Assembly (NCBI RefSeq): GCF_002811765.1
Contig: NZ_NPDR01000003.1
Coordinates: forward strand, 310,001-374,000
DNA length: 64,000 nucleotides
Direction of reading: 5' to 3'
Source: Leptospira saintgironsiae
GTDB lineage: Bacteria; Spirochaetota; Leptospiria; Leptospirales; Leptospiraceae
Both the position numbers and the translations under genes were made by a program. Positions 47,241 through 56,657 of the stretch are shown here, in pieces. Position 1 is the first letter of the stretch; every line of letters starts with the position of its first letter. The notes below the pieces were generated by a model that did not search any database, was not told where the DNA came from, and saw nothing but the letters and a program-made list of their open reading frames with translations.

Positions 47241-47552
47241 TTAAGCACCGATCTTTTTTTGAAGTTCTCCGCTTCTTGCCATTTCTACAACGATGTCATG
47301 GCCACCAACGAATTCTCCGTCGATGTATAACTGAGGAATGGTTGGCCAGTTAGCAAATTCCTTAATCCCTTCTCTGACATTCATGTCGGAAAGAACATTA
47401 AATGAGTTATAATCTGCACCTAAACTTCTGAGAACATTGGTCACTCCTGCAGAAAAACCGCACATTGGAGCATCGGGAGTCCCCTTCATAAACAGAAATA
47501 TTTTTTTAGAAGCGATCAATCCTTCTATCTTATCTTGTAAATCTTTTTCCAT
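47241..47552 (-). CDS. grxD: Monothiol glutaredoxin (CGFS type, Grx4)
   Basis: Binds and transfers 2Fe-2S clusters with glutathione. 103 residues, with the single-Cys motif CGFS at 31-34, FMKGTPDAPMCGFSAGV, NWPTIPQLYIDGEFVGGHDI, all diagnostic for the Grx4/GrxD group. BolA proteins are its normal partners, and two BolA genes follow directly upstream in the same run. Confidence 0.95.
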   Translation of the reverse strand: MEKDLQDKIEGLIASKKIFLFMKGTPDAPMCGFSAGVTNVLRSLGADYNSFNVLSDMNVREGIKEFANWPTIPQLYIDGEFVGGHDIVVEMARSGELQKKIGA

Positions 47553-47574
47553 GATACTTATTCCTATCTGTTAG

Positions 47575-47799
47575 TTATGATACTTTTGTTTCCAGTCCTA
47601 AAGCATGGACTTCTGCCTTCAGTTCATCCTTTAATGTGGCATAGACCATTCTATGTTGTTCCACAATGGACTTTCCTGCAAATCCGGAAAACTTTACAAT
47701 CGCTTTGATATGTACTCCGTCGTTATACGGATCTTCGATCTCCACTTCCGAACCTGGAAGTCCTGCTTGGATTTTTTCCTGAATTTCTTGAACAGTCAT
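47575..47799 (-). CDS. BolA family protein, short-loop type
   Basis: 74 residues with the class-II KH-like fold: VEIEDPYNDGVHIKAIVKF and KSIVEQHRMVYATLKDEL, then EVHALGLETKV. The invariant His of HAL and the HRMVY helix are present; the loop lacks the HAGH insertion, like BolA2/IbaG. It likely forms a 2Fe-2S heterodimer with the adjacent CGFS glutaredoxin. Separated from it by 22 bases. Confidence 0.9.
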   Translation of the reverse strand: MTVQEIQEKIQAGLPGSEVEIEDPYNDGVHIKAIVKFSGFAGKSIVEQHRMVYATLKDELKAEVHALGLETKVS

Positions 47800-47864
47800 C
47801 TGTTATATCTTAGACTCTAATACTATCAGCACTTTTTAGAATCTCTTCCTGGACAATCTTTTTT

Positions 47865-48137
47865 CTAAGGGATAGAAGTCTTTAATTCCAAAGCATGGAC
47901 ACCCCATTCTTTTAGGAATGGGTCCATGATCTGGTAAACGGAGCGATGTTGTTCCAAAAGTGATTTTCCCTGGAAATCAGGACTAGTAATAAAGATCCTG
48001 ATATGAGTTCCTCTTTTTTTACGACTAGGGTTCCCAGAATGGCCTGCATGCTGTTCTGAAAAATCCTCTATTCTTAATTCAGAGGGGGAAAGTCCATTTC
48101 TCAAAAGTCTTTCCATTTCAATAAACATATCTTGCAT
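47865..48137 (-). CDS. BolA family protein, HAGH-loop type
   Basis: 90 residues. The loop EQHAGHSGNPSRKKRGTHIR with HAGH is characteristic of BolA1-type proteins, followed by GKSLLEQHRSVYQIMDPFL and WGVHALELKTSI. It and the neighbouring short-loop BolA are clear paralogues, one of each main type. It overlaps the ABC permease stop by 1 base, so the chain of genes is tight. Confidence 0.9.
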   Translation of the reverse strand: MQDMFIEMERLLRNGLSPSELRIEDFSEQHAGHSGNPSRKKRGTHIRIFITSPDFQGKSLLEQHRSVYQIMDPFLKEWGVHALELKTSIP

Positions 48138-48910
48138 CAGGTCCTCGTTCCATAACCGCGGCTGAGTAAAAATACTGAAACAGAATAGAGTAGAATGGTT
48201 CCTACCACTAAAAGCCCGATCGCCTCTAATGGATCAATATCACTTACTCCTAAAAATCCATAACGGAATGCATTTACCATATAAAGAATAGGGTTAAACC
48301 TAGAAACTATCTGCCAACCCTCTGGAAGCATTTTGATAGAATAGAATACTCCGCCCAAATAGGTAAGTGGTGTTAATATGAATGTAGGAATGATTGTAAC
48401 ATCGTCGAATTTTTTAGCATAAAGTGCATTCAAAAATCCGCCCATTGAAAACATGAGTGCAGAAAGTGCAACAGTAACGATTACGATCCCTGCATCATAA
48501 AGTCTTAATTCGGTGAAGAATAGAGACACCAGTGTTACTATAAATCCTACTAAAACTCCTCGGACCACTCCTCCGATAGAATATCCAAGCACGATTAGAT
48601 ACGCAGGAGTAGGGGAAACTAATAGCTCTTCTATATTCTTTCCGAATTTTGCGCCAAAAAAAGAAGATACTACGTTGTTATAAGCGTTCAGTATCACAGA
48701 CATCATCACAAGTCCAGGAACGATAAATTGGATATAGGTATGGCCACCTACATCCCCAATTTGAGACCCGACCAATTTTCCAAAAATCAGAAAGTATAAT
48801 GAAATCGTAATACCTGGAGGAATTAATGTTTGGATCCAGATCCTTAGAATGCGAACTGTTTCTTTTCGAACGATAGTGGAGAATGCGTTAAGTTTTTCTT
48901 GGAAGTTCAT
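48137..48910 (-). CDS. ABC-2 type transporter permease
   Basis: 257 residues with about six helices, ABC-2 family of exporters. LIPPGITISLYFLIFGKLVG, GLVMMSVILNAYNNVVSSFFGA, and LLVSPTPAYLIVLGYSIGGV (the conserved EELLVSP loop) match the drug/polysaccharide exporter subgroup. It starts inside the ATPase stop (4-base overlap). The substrate cannot be told from the sequence. Confidence 0.88.
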   Translation of the reverse strand: MNFQEKLNAFSTIVRKETVRILRIWIQTLIPPGITISLYFLIFGKLVGSQIGDVGGHTYIQFIVPGLVMMSVILNAYNNVVSSFFGAKFGKNIEELLVSPTPAYLIVLGYSIGGVVRGVLVGFIVTLVSLFFTELRLYDAGIVIVTVALSALMFSMGGFLNALYAKKFDDVTIIPTFILTPLTYLGGVFYSIKMLPEGWQIVSRFNPILYMVNAFRYGFLGVSDIDPLEAIGLLVVGTILLYSVSVFLLSRGYGTRT

Positions 48911-49824
48911 AGTTTTTTCTCCACTAGTTTCAAAAATAATTCCTCCAATCTGTTCGACTTGTTTCTCATACTTGATATTTGGATTCCACTCTTGTCTAGA
49001 AGTCGGAATAATTCGTTTAATGAATTGTCTTTTCCGATATCCACTTCTAGTGTTAGATCATCCACCTTATTTAAATGAAATCCGTTCAGATCAATTGGAG
49101 AAGAAATTGGTTGTTTTAGATCCAACACGAATGTCTGGGAATCTAATTTTACAAGGAGTTCCTTCATAGAAGTGTTCTCTACAATCTTTCCTTGGTCGAT
49201 GATTGCGATCTTCTTACAAAGATTTTCAGCTTCTTCTAAGTAATGGGTGGTTAGAATGATTGTGATCCCAGATTCGTTTAGTTTGACTAAGAAATCCCAG
49301 AGGGAACGTCTGAACTCTATATCCACTCCTGCAGTTGGTTCATCTAAGATCAAAACTTTCGGGTTATGGACTAAGGCTCTTGCAATCATAAGCCTTCTTT
49401 TCATTCCTCCGGAAAGTCTACCTGCGCCTTCTTTTCTTTTTTCGTATAATCCAAGCTGGCTTAAATAATTTTGAGTTCTTTCTATAGCTATCTTTCTGGA
49501 AAGACCATAATATCCTCCCTGGTTTGCGACAATCTGTTCTACTCTTTCGAATATATTAAAATTGAATTCTTGCGGAACTACACCTATATAAGATTTCGCT
49601 AATGTGAGTTCTGTGTCTATGTCCGCTCCGTAAATTTTCACTTCTCCAGAAGTTTTATTTACTAAGGAACTTAAAATTCCGATCGTAGTGGACTTCCCCG
49701 CACCGTTAGGACCTAAAAGGGCAAAAAAGTCCCCTTCGTCCACGGTCAGATCAATTCCTTTTAAGGCCTGCACCCCTCCGGCATAGGTCTTCACCAAATT
49801 TTTTATCTCTAAGGCTTTGTTCAT
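48907..49824 (-). CDS. ABC-2 transporter ATP-binding protein
   Basis: 305 residues. Walker A GPNGAGKST (about 38-46), Q-loop GVVPQEFNFN, signature LSGGMKRRL, Walker B VLILDEPTAGVD and the H-loop THYLEEAE form a DrrA/CcmA-type export ATPase. An extra C-terminal domain (about 215-305) is typical for ABC-2 ATPases. It is coupled to the permease and lies downstream of the disulfide oxidoreductase gene. Confidence 0.92.
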   Translation of the reverse strand: MNKALEIKNLVKTYAGGVQALKGIDLTVDEGDFFALLGPNGAGKSTTIGILSSLVNKTSGEVKIYGADIDTELTLAKSYIGVVPQEFNFNIFERVEQIVANQGGYYGLSRKIAIERTQNYLSQLGLYEKRKEGAGRLSGGMKRRLMIARALVHNPKVLILDEPTAGVDIEFRRSLWDFLVKLNESGITIILTTHYLEEAENLCKKIAIIDQGKIVENTSMKELLVKLDSQTFVLDLKQPISSPIDLNGFHLNKVDDLTLEVDIGKDNSLNELFRLLDKSGIQISSMRNKSNRLEELFLKLVEKKL

Positions 49825-49886
49825 TCCCGAAAAATCGCTCCAATTCTATGATTTTGAACAAGCCCTGTTTCGACAATCTTTTGGCT

Positions 49887-51266
49887 TTAGGAAGAGCTTA
49901 AGATTTCTCTTGCTTTCCTGGCAGCGTTTCTTGCGATTTCAGGCAAAGCGGGATGAACATAAATCATCTTTAGCAAGTCATCTAGAGTCCCACCCATGGT
50001 CATCAGGAGTATAAAAAGATGAATGAGGTTAGAAGCCTCATCTCCTAGAATATGGGCACCCAGAATTTTTCTGGTTTTAGGACTTACTAATATTTTGACG
50101 AATTGGTCTTCGGAAAGTCTAGCCATTCCTGTGGCGCTACTGGAGTAAGGATTGATTGCGGAGATATATTCGGTGCCTTCTTCCTTCAATTGTTGTTCTG
50201 TTTTGCCTACACCTGCCACTTGAGGATGGGTGAATACAGAATGGGGAACTGGAGGATATTCGACCGGAGTTCTGTTTTTGTCTACATATAAGGACTGAAA
50301 CAAGAACTCTCCTTCAAAGTTTACGGAGTGGCGGAAGAAATATTTTCCAATAATATCTCCCAGGGCATAAACACCGTCAGTAGTTGTTTCAAAGTATTCG
50401 TTTGTTTTGATATAACCTTTTTCATCTGTTTGGATACCAGTGTGTTGGAGGTCCAACCAATCTGTATTTGGTTTGATACCAGTTGCGACTAAGAGTGCAT
50501 CTCCTTCTAATATAAAAGTTTCTGAAGAATTTTGGCATTCTAAACGGAAGATACCATCTTTATAGTCAACCTTCTTCACTTCTGTTCCTAAACGAACATC
50601 TTCTCTTTTAGAAAATGCTTTTTCGAAACCGTCTATAATATCTTTGTCTTCATGAGAAAGCATTCTGTTACGAACGATAAAAGTAGTCTTAGAACCGAAT
50701 GCTGAATATGCAAATCCAAGTTCTAAACCAATATAGCCCCCACCGATGACCAAAAGTTTTTTAGGAAGTTCAGTTCTTCTGAGAGCTTCTCTACTAGTCA
50801 TATAAGGAGTTCCTGCAAGACCAGGAATATTAGGGATAGAAGGCCTACATCCCGCAGCTATAAAAATACGATCTGCTGTGAGCAATTCTCCGTTTACTTT
50901 TACTACTTTATTTTCCACGAATCTACCTTCGTGAGGATAAAAGTCTATGTTTGGATTTTTTTCATAAGCAGGGATAATACTATCTGAGTCCGCATCCACC
51001 GTTGCAGAAACTCTCTCCACCAAAGTTTTAAAATCTACGGAGAATGGACCGGGGATTCCCAACTGAAATTTAGACACATCCTTGGCTTGTGCTAAAATTT
51101 CCGCAGGATGGATTAGCATCTTAGAAGGGATGCAACCCCTGTTCAAGCAGGTCCCTCCCAAACGATCTTTTTCTAAGATTGCTACCTTATAACCAAGTTT
51201 AGAAGGAGGTGTGACTAATTTAGTTCCTCCTCCGGAGCCTATTACGAGAATATCATACTTTTTCAT
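49887..51266 (-). CDS. Class-I pyridine nucleotide-disulfide oxidoreductase
   Basis: 459-residue FAD enzyme with a redox-active disulfide, C40 and C45 in GGTCLNRGCIPSKM. NAD(P) motif VIGGGYIGLELG and FAD motif YALGDI are present; the C-terminal VHPALPEI carries the catalytic His-Glu pair. The FAD P-loop reads GSGGGTKLVTPPSKLG instead of the more common GxGxxGxxAAxxAxxLG. Dihydrolipoyl dehydrogenase, mycothione reductase-like and glutathione reductase are all possible; the last would fit the nearby glutathione genes but is inferred from context alone. Confidence 0.82.
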   Translation of the reverse strand: MKKYDILVIGSGGGTKLVTPPSKLGYKVAILEKDRLGGTCLNRGCIPSKMLIHPAEILAQAKDVSKFQLGIPGPFSVDFKTLVERVSATVDADSDSIIPAYEKNPNIDFYPHEGRFVENKVVKVNGELLTADRIFIAAGCRPSIPNIPGLAGTPYMTSREALRRTELPKKLLVIGGGYIGLELGFAYSAFGSKTTFIVRNRMLSHEDKDIIDGFEKAFSKREDVRLGTEVKKVDYKDGIFRLECQNSSETFILEGDALLVATGIKPNTDWLDLQHTGIQTDEKGYIKTNEYFETTTDGVYALGDIIGKYFFRHSVNFEGEFLFQSLYVDKNRTPVEYPPVPHSVFTHPQVAGVGKTEQQLKEEGTEYISAINPYSSSATGMARLSEDQFVKILVSPKTRKILGAHILGDEASNLIHLFILLMTMGGTLDDLLKMIYVHPALPEIARNAARKAREILSSS

Positions 51267-51433
51267 GCGGTTAATTCAATGGAGAATGGGATACTTCTAA
51301 ACGAAAAGAATTCTTTTGGGGAATACATGAGATAAATTTCAAAAATTTACCAGAGTATTCTCTCTGATTCACAAAATATTAGATATTGTTTGTACTCATT
51401 TCGGGAAAATAAAAGTAGAAGTTAGAATATCTT

Positions 51434-52249
51434 CTACCATTTATCCCGGAGAGACCTTAGTGCAATAAACAGAGTTTGAGGGTCAGTTGATAGGGACTCG
51501 TTTTGCATTTTATTTCGGATACCAGAAACCAAATTTTCTTTTGGATCAAATATAAGGAAGAATGGATTAAATGTCCTTTCCTCTGAGAAGTTTGTGGTCC
51601 AAAATTCTTGGTCTTCCTTCATACCTTCTGCTTTTGCTAATGCTTTGGCAGCTTCTTCATTTTTAGGATCTATTGCTAAACTAAATTTCAGATTGTTTTT
51701 GAGGTAATCATGTCCTGGATATAATCTAACGTTTCCGGGAAGATTTTGGAATTCTTTCAGAACAGTTTCGTAAAGTGTTTTAGGATCTCCACCTCTGGTG
51801 CAATTTCCTACACCTGAATTAAAGATAGTATCTCCAGTAAATACTGCATAAGGGGAACCGTTTTCTATCTGCAAAAGACAAACATGAGCAAATGTATGAC
51901 CAGGAGTATAAATGACTTTAAGATAAGAATTTCCGTCAGGACTTTCTAAAATTTTTTCTCCTTCTTTTAAGGAGTGGGAAGCATGAGGGATTTTTCCGAG
52001 CCCAGCTGGATGAGCTAAAACTTTGGATCCATATTTGGAAACAAGTCCGTCGTTTCCACAGGTATGATCATTATGTTCGTGAGTGTTTAGAATATAATCC
52101 AGGCTCCAGGATTTGTTCTCCAGAACTTGAGAGATCTGATCCGGATCATATGGATCTATAGAAAGTGTTTTTTGAGAATTTGGTTCTCTGACCAGGTAAG
52201 TAAAATTTCGGAGGGGGCTGTCTGTATAGATCCTAAGTACTTCCAACAT
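51434..52249 (-). CDS. MBL-fold hydrolase, glyoxalase II-like
   Basis: 271 residues. The metal-binding HEHNDH (57-62) and GHTFAHVCL, FTGDTIFNSGVGNC and the later PGHDYLKNNLKFSLAIDP match hydroxyacylglutathione hydrolase (GloB), including the segment GHDY/LKF that contacts glutathione in that family and the RSLRDKW end. It would free D-lactate and glutathione from S-lactoylglutathione. Its place near the glutathione genes supports this. The middle is slightly longer than usual. Confidence 0.78.
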   Translation of the reverse strand: MLEVLRIYTDSPLRNFTYLVREPNSQKTLSIDPYDPDQISQVLENKSWSLDYILNTHEHNDHTCGNDGLVSKYGSKVLAHPAGLGKIPHASHSLKEGEKILESPDGNSYLKVIYTPGHTFAHVCLLQIENGSPYAVFTGDTIFNSGVGNCTRGGDPKTLYETVLKEFQNLPGNVRLYPGHDYLKNNLKFSLAIDPKNEEAAKALAKAEGMKEDQEFWTTNFSEERTFNPFFLIFDPKENLVSGIRNKMQNESLSTDPQTLFIALRSLRDKW

Positions 52250-52276
52250 GGATTTTAGACAAGGGGAGAATAAGTC

Positions 52277-52591
52277 CTATTGAATAATATCCAGATGTTT
52301 GTCTAGATTTGCGATCCTCAAGATAGTCATCACGTCTCTGCTTAGGTTTCTGAGTTTCAGATGACCGTGTCTTTCTGTGACGTACTTTTGGGTATTAAAA
52401 ATGGCACCGATCCCTGAGGAGTCCAAATATACATCCCCTTCGAAGTCCAAGATGATATCTTTATGCCCCTCGTCAAACTGGCGAATGATGAGTTCTTTTA
52501 ACGCAAATGCGTTCTTTAGGCTTACATTCCCCTGGATCTTAACTACACAAGATCCTTGTTCTAGGGATACGTCTGTTTGAAAACCTTCCAA
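52277..52591 (-). CDS. STAS-domain anti-sigma factor antagonist
   Basis: 104 residues forming a single STAS domain. The phosphorylatable Ser is in YLDSSGIGAIF (S58 or S59), with KIQGNVSLKNAFALKELI before it. Such proteins switch partner kinases/anti-sigma factors. No anti-sigma kinase lies next to it. A SpoIIE-type phosphatase, a possible partner, is encoded about 4.4 kb away on the same strand. Confidence 0.9.
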   Translation of the reverse strand: MEGFQTDVSLEQGSCVVKIQGNVSLKNAFALKELIIRQFDEGHKDIILDFEGDVYLDSSGIGAIFNTQKYVTERHGHLKLRNLSRDVMTILRIANLDKHLDIIQ

Positions 52592-52867
52592 TGAGTGGCT
52601 CCGATCTCTATTTCTCTGACTATCCTCGGGCTAAGAAAACAACGGATCTCCGAAAGAATTCTCGGAATTAATTTCTAAACCGGGAGGGAACCCGATCCAA
52701 TAGACTAATTTGTGGCAAAGAAGAGGTAAACTCTTTTTTAGAACAAAAAGGGATCTAAATCTATTTCAAATAAAATAAGAAATCGCTCGCAAAAACTACT
52801 GATTCAGTAAAACTGAGTGCTCGATTTTCTACCGGAACTAAAGGTTTCGGACGATATTTAAAACTGT

Positions 52868-53824
52868 ATGCGGATCAAATTCTGGGGAGTGCGGGGCTCC
52901 ATTTCTTCCCCCGTTCAGGGCGACCTGATTCGATCTAAGATTCTTAGGATACTAAGCTTGGCATCTCCGTCTGACCTCCAAAGTCCGGAGGCAATCGAGG
53001 ATTTTTTAGACTCCTTAGCGCTTTCTAATTGGAGCACCTATGGCGGAAATACGACCTGCATAGAGATCCGGGATAAAGAAGATAAACTTGTTATTATAGA
53101 CGGTGGGACGGGACTCAGAGAACTGGGGAACTCCATCTTACACGAAGGATACGCTTCCGGAAAAGGAAAGGCGGTTTGGATCTTCACCCACACTCATTGG
53201 GATCATATCCAAGGAATTCCATTCTTCGTCCCTTTGTATACTCCAGGGAATAAATTCGAATTCGTAAGTTCTGTTGAAAATCTAGAAGAAAGATTAAGAT
53301 ACCAGCACACGTTTACACATTTTCCGGTTCCTTTCGATGGTTTCCAAGCGGAGAAAATATTCCGTCATGTTCCAGAAGGTAGGGCATTCAGAGTAACTGA
53401 TTCTATAACTTCTATTTCTAAAGCAGTCCGCCATCCAGGTGGAAGTTTTTCTTACAGGTTTGAAGAAGATGGTAAGTCGTTAATCTTCGCTTCTGATGCG
53501 GAGTTCAATTTGGACGAGATGGAGAATATAGAAGACTATCTGAACTATTTCAGAGGGGCTGATGTTCTAGTATTCGATACTCAATATACTTTCGAAGAGT
53601 CCTTACAAAAAATCGATTGGGGGCATAGTACTGCTTCCATGGCAACTGACATTGCTCTTAGAGCGAATGTTAAAAAATTAGTAATGTTTCACCATGATCC
53701 TTCTTATGATGACGAAAAATTGGATGCAGTTTATCTGCGCGCGATTAAATACAAAGAAATGTTTGATCCGGACAACCAATTAGAGATCATCATGGCAAGA
53801 GAAGGTCTGGAAATCCAAATTTAA
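52868..53824 (+). CDS. MBL-fold metallo-hydrolase
   Basis: 318 residues. KFWGVRGSISSP starts the family pattern, followed by STYGGNTTCIEI, the metal motif HTHWDHIQG (about 107-115), HPGGSFSYRFE, IFASDAEFN, and VLVFDTQYT. This is the family of small MBL hydrolases next to phosphodiesterase-like proteins; the substrate is unknown. The preceding 276-base gap is AT-rich with no gene visible; it presumably holds the promoters for this gene and for the STAS gene. Confidence 0.82.
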   Translation: MRIKFWGVRGSISSPVQGDLIRSKILRILSLASPSDLQSPEAIEDFLDSLALSNWSTYGGNTTCIEIRDKEDKLVIIDGGTGLRELGNSILHEGYASGKGKAVWIFTHTHWDHIQGIPFFVPLYTPGNKFEFVSSVENLEERLRYQHTFTHFPVPFDGFQAEKIFRHVPEGRAFRVTDSITSISKAVRHPGGSFSYRFEEDGKSLIFASDAEFNLDEMENIEDYLNYFRGADVLVFDTQYTFEESLQKIDWGHSTASMATDIALRANVKKLVMFHHDPSYDDEKLDAVYLRAIKYKEMFDPDNQLEIIMAREGLEIQI

Positions 53825-53855
53825 TCTTTAATTCAATCGATCAGGGAGTTATCGA

Positions 53856-55349
53856 ATGAGTGAATATATCATCGGAATAGATGCCGGCACCACAGGTATA
53901 CGTACATTTTGTTTTAGTAAATCCGGGACAGTGATCTCAAGCGCTTATTCCGAATTTAAACAACATTTTCCTAAACCGGGTTGGGTGGAACATGATCCTG
54001 AAGAGATTTGGGCGAAAACTGAAAAGCTTATCTTAAAAGCGATCCGCAATGGAAAATTAAAACCCGAAAAAGCGGTAGCAATAGGGATAACCAACCAAAG
54101 AGAAACTACAGTATTATTTGATAAGGATACGGGCGCTCCTGTTTATAACGCAATCGTATGGCAATGTCGTAGGACTTCCGACTTCTGTTCCGGATTAAAG
54201 AAAGAAGGATTAGAGCCAATCTTCAGAAGAAAAACAGGTCTAGTAGTAGATGCTTATTTCAGTGGGACCAAGATCAGATGGATCTTGGACAATGTAAAAG
54301 GTGTAAGAGCAAAAGCAGAAAAAGGGAAAGTCCTTTTCGGAACAATCGATACGTATCTTCTATATCGTCTGACCGCTGGAAAATCACATAAAACGGATCA
54401 TACAAACGCGAGTAGAACTCTTATCTTCAATATTGAAAAGAAAGAATGGGATAAAGAATTATTAAAAATATTACAAATTCCTGAAGCAATCCTGCCTGAA
54501 ACTCATAACTCCAGTAGTTTGTTCGGAAGAACGGAAGGAGTTAAGGGTCTACCTGATGGAATTCCAATCTCTTCTTTAGTCGGAGACCAACAAGGTGCAT
54601 TATTCGGACAATTATGTACTGAACCTGGAGAGGCAAAAAACACATACGGAACCGGATGTTTCTTATTATTCAATACAGGAAACAAGCTACAGATTTCTAA
54701 AAATAATCTGATCACAACTCTTGCCTGTGGACCAGAGGGAAAAACAGTTTATTGTTTAGAAGGTTCCATCTTCATAGGTGGAGCGGTAATCCAGTATCTA
54801 AGAGATAATCTCAGATTTTTCAAGGAATCCAAACTTTCTGAAAAGATGGCTTCTTCTGTAACCAAGGACGATGATGTTGTTTTTGTTCCTGCATTCTCCG
54901 GTTTGGGTGCTCCTTATTGGGATATGAATGCAAGAGGAGCGATCTTAGGTCTTACGAGAGATACAACCCAAGAACAGATAACGAGAGCCGCATTAAAATC
55001 GATCGCATTACAATCTTATGAACTAGTAGAAGCAATGGAGAATGATACTGGTTCCAAACTGAAAGTCCTAAAAGTGGACGGCGGAGCGACTGCTAATAAT
55101 TGGCTCATGCAATACCAAGCTGATATTTTAGGTAAAAAGATCGTAAGGCCTTCTAACCTGGATACAACAGTTTTGGGAGCTGCATATCTCGCAGGATTGG
55201 AAAGAGGTTTTTATTCTTCCGTAAATGATCTGAAGAAGAACCAAAAAACAAATAAGGAATTTTCTCCTAAGCTAAGTTCCAGTTTGAGAGAAAAAGAGAT
55301 CCGAGTCTGGAAGAATTCAGTAAAAAGAATTCTTACTCCTGAATCCTAA
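53856..55349 (+). CDS. glpK: Glycerol kinase
   Basis: Phosphorylates glycerol to glycerol-3-phosphate for lipid synthesis or catabolism. 497 residues, the usual length. FGGY-family features: IGIDAGTTGIR at the start (GTTSSR in most), KPGWVEHDPEEIW, TNQRETTVLF, GDQQGALFGQ, and VDGGATANNWLMQYQADIL near 405. The SSR to GIR change is within the phosphate-binding loop and is worth noting, but the rest of the active site is intact. No other glycerol gene is nearby. Confidence 0.95.
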   Translation: MSEYIIGIDAGTTGIRTFCFSKSGTVISSAYSEFKQHFPKPGWVEHDPEEIWAKTEKLILKAIRNGKLKPEKAVAIGITNQRETTVLFDKDTGAPVYNAIVWQCRRTSDFCSGLKKEGLEPIFRRKTGLVVDAYFSGTKIRWILDNVKGVRAKAEKGKVLFGTIDTYLLYRLTAGKSHKTDHTNASRTLIFNIEKKEWDKELLKILQIPEAILPETHNSSSLFGRTEGVKGLPDGIPISSLVGDQQGALFGQLCTEPGEAKNTYGTGCFLLFNTGNKLQISKNNLITTLACGPEGKTVYCLEGSIFIGGAVIQYLRDNLRFFKESKLSEKMASSVTKDDDVVFVPAFSGLGAPYWDMNARGAILGLTRDTTQEQITRAALKSIALQSYELVEAMENDTGSKLKVLKVDGGATANNWLMQYQADILGKKIVRPSNLDTTVLGAAYLAGLERGFYSSVNDLKKNQKTNKEFSPKLSSSLREKEIRVWKNSVKRILTPES

Positions 55350-56642
55350 TCAGTAAGAAAAAGAGAGCAGGCTAAACTCCAAAGGTTTTCTTTCGGAATT
55401 GATGCCTGCTCCAATGATCAGCTTTGCCTGATCATACTTTGGAATTTCTAAAATAGAATCCCTTGAAATTTTAAAAAACTCAAACTGATCTCTTTCCTTT
55501 TTAGAAAGATAAATATCTATTCTCAAAACTTCCATATATTTCAAAATGCGTAGAAGTATCTTATCCTTCGTAATAGCATATAGTTCTATTTCGTGAGAAG
55601 ATCTGTTTAGATTGAATTTATCACCAGGAATACCTTCGAATTCAATCTCTGTTTTAGTGGTTTCCTCTTCAGCTGAATCCTTATATAAAGGAAAATTCCC
55701 TTCTTCATAATAGATCCTTCTTGAGAATCTTCTGAAGATCTCTTTCTCTACAATTTCAGGAAAAGATTCCCCTGGTTCCGGTTTTTTACTTGGACCATCT
55801 AAGATCTGTTTCCATTTATTTTTAGAAACATTCTTTTCTACCATTCTACGAACAGGAGGAGAAAGTTTTGGAACCGAAAATTTTAAGATCCTTTCATCCA
55901 ATTTGTTTAAAATAGAATTTAAGAATGGTCCATGTATTAAAGGAAGTATTTCAATGGAGAAGATCCGGTCTCTCAGAAATTTTGCAAATTCTATCTCGTA
56001 AGTAAATAGATTGGAAACTAATCCTTGTTCTTCTGACGGAGTTCCCCCATATAGAATTTTTACCAAACGAAATAGATACGTTTTACTTTCAGGATCAAAG
56101 TATAATTCTTCTATTTTTTTGATTATATCTTCTTCATTCAGTTCGGGGTTCACTATATCTCTGAGAGAAAGATATTTGGTAGAGAGCATTCTTTTTCGGA
56201 ACATTCTATAGAGTGTGAACTTTCCAGTTTGGACACTTCCAACTTGTGTTTGCAGATTTTCTCGGATGATTGTAATTGGGGTTGCAGATCGCGCCGCCTG
56301 CGTTCCTACAACTCGATAAGGATTCGAACGAATAGAGTAGCTGGCACCTTCGAATATTTCCTCTGATTCTTTAGGAAATTTAGAATCTTCGGAATAGAGT
56401 AAACCGTCTGAAAATTTCAAAAAAGGCGGTGTTTGGATCGCAGAGCTCATGATACTTTTACGATCGTATTCTAATTCATAAAGAAACTTAGGAATGAGTG
56501 CAGGTTGCGAATATAAGAAAGGGAGTTCTTCGATTTCTCGTTCAGGGAAATCATAAAAAGGGGAAATTTTAGAATGTACTCTTGCTACAGAGTCAGGGTT
56601 ACAGAATAGAAAATGGTAATTTTCTCCCTCGAAATAGATCAT
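55350..56642 (-). CDS. Unknown protein, possible distant FliG-C-like segment
   Basis: I recognise no family. 430 residues, soluble, rich in Glu, Lys, Phe and Ile, no signal peptide or membrane segment. Residues ~230-300 read LRDRIFSIEILPLIHGPFLN, SILNKLDERILKFSVPKLSP and VRRMVEKNVSKNKWKQIL. That pattern (acidic-hydrophobic helix, ...VRRM..KN.SK...) loosely recalls the FliG C-terminal domain (ALKG.....I..NMSKR). It is preceded 15 bases upstream by a 95-residue gene and abuts the glpK stop. The FliG hint is a guess. Confidence 0.5.
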   Translation of the reverse strand: MIYFEGENYHFLFCNPDSVARVHSKISPFYDFPEREIEELPFLYSQPALIPKFLYELEYDRKSIMSSAIQTPPFLKFSDGLLYSEDSKFPKESEEIFEGASYSIRSNPYRVVGTQAARSATPITIIRENLQTQVGSVQTGKFTLYRMFRKRMLSTKYLSLRDIVNPELNEEDIIKKIEELYFDPESKTYLFRLVKILYGGTPSEEQGLVSNLFTYEIEFAKFLRDRIFSIEILPLIHGPFLNSILNKLDERILKFSVPKLSPPVRRMVEKNVSKNKWKQILDGPSKKPEPGESFPEIVEKEIFRRFSRRIYYEEGNFPLYKDSAEEETTKTEIEFEGIPGDKFNLNRSSHEIELYAITKDKILLRILKYMEVLRIDIYLSKKERDQFEFFKISRDSILEIPKYDQAKLIIGAGINSERKPLEFSLLSFSY

Positions 56643-56657
56643 GGGAACATAGGAGGA

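Noticed and set aside
49887..51266. Calling the disulfide reductase glutathione reductase
   Set aside because: The active-site segment GGTCLNRGCIPSKM is not typical of Gor, so context alone is insufficient.
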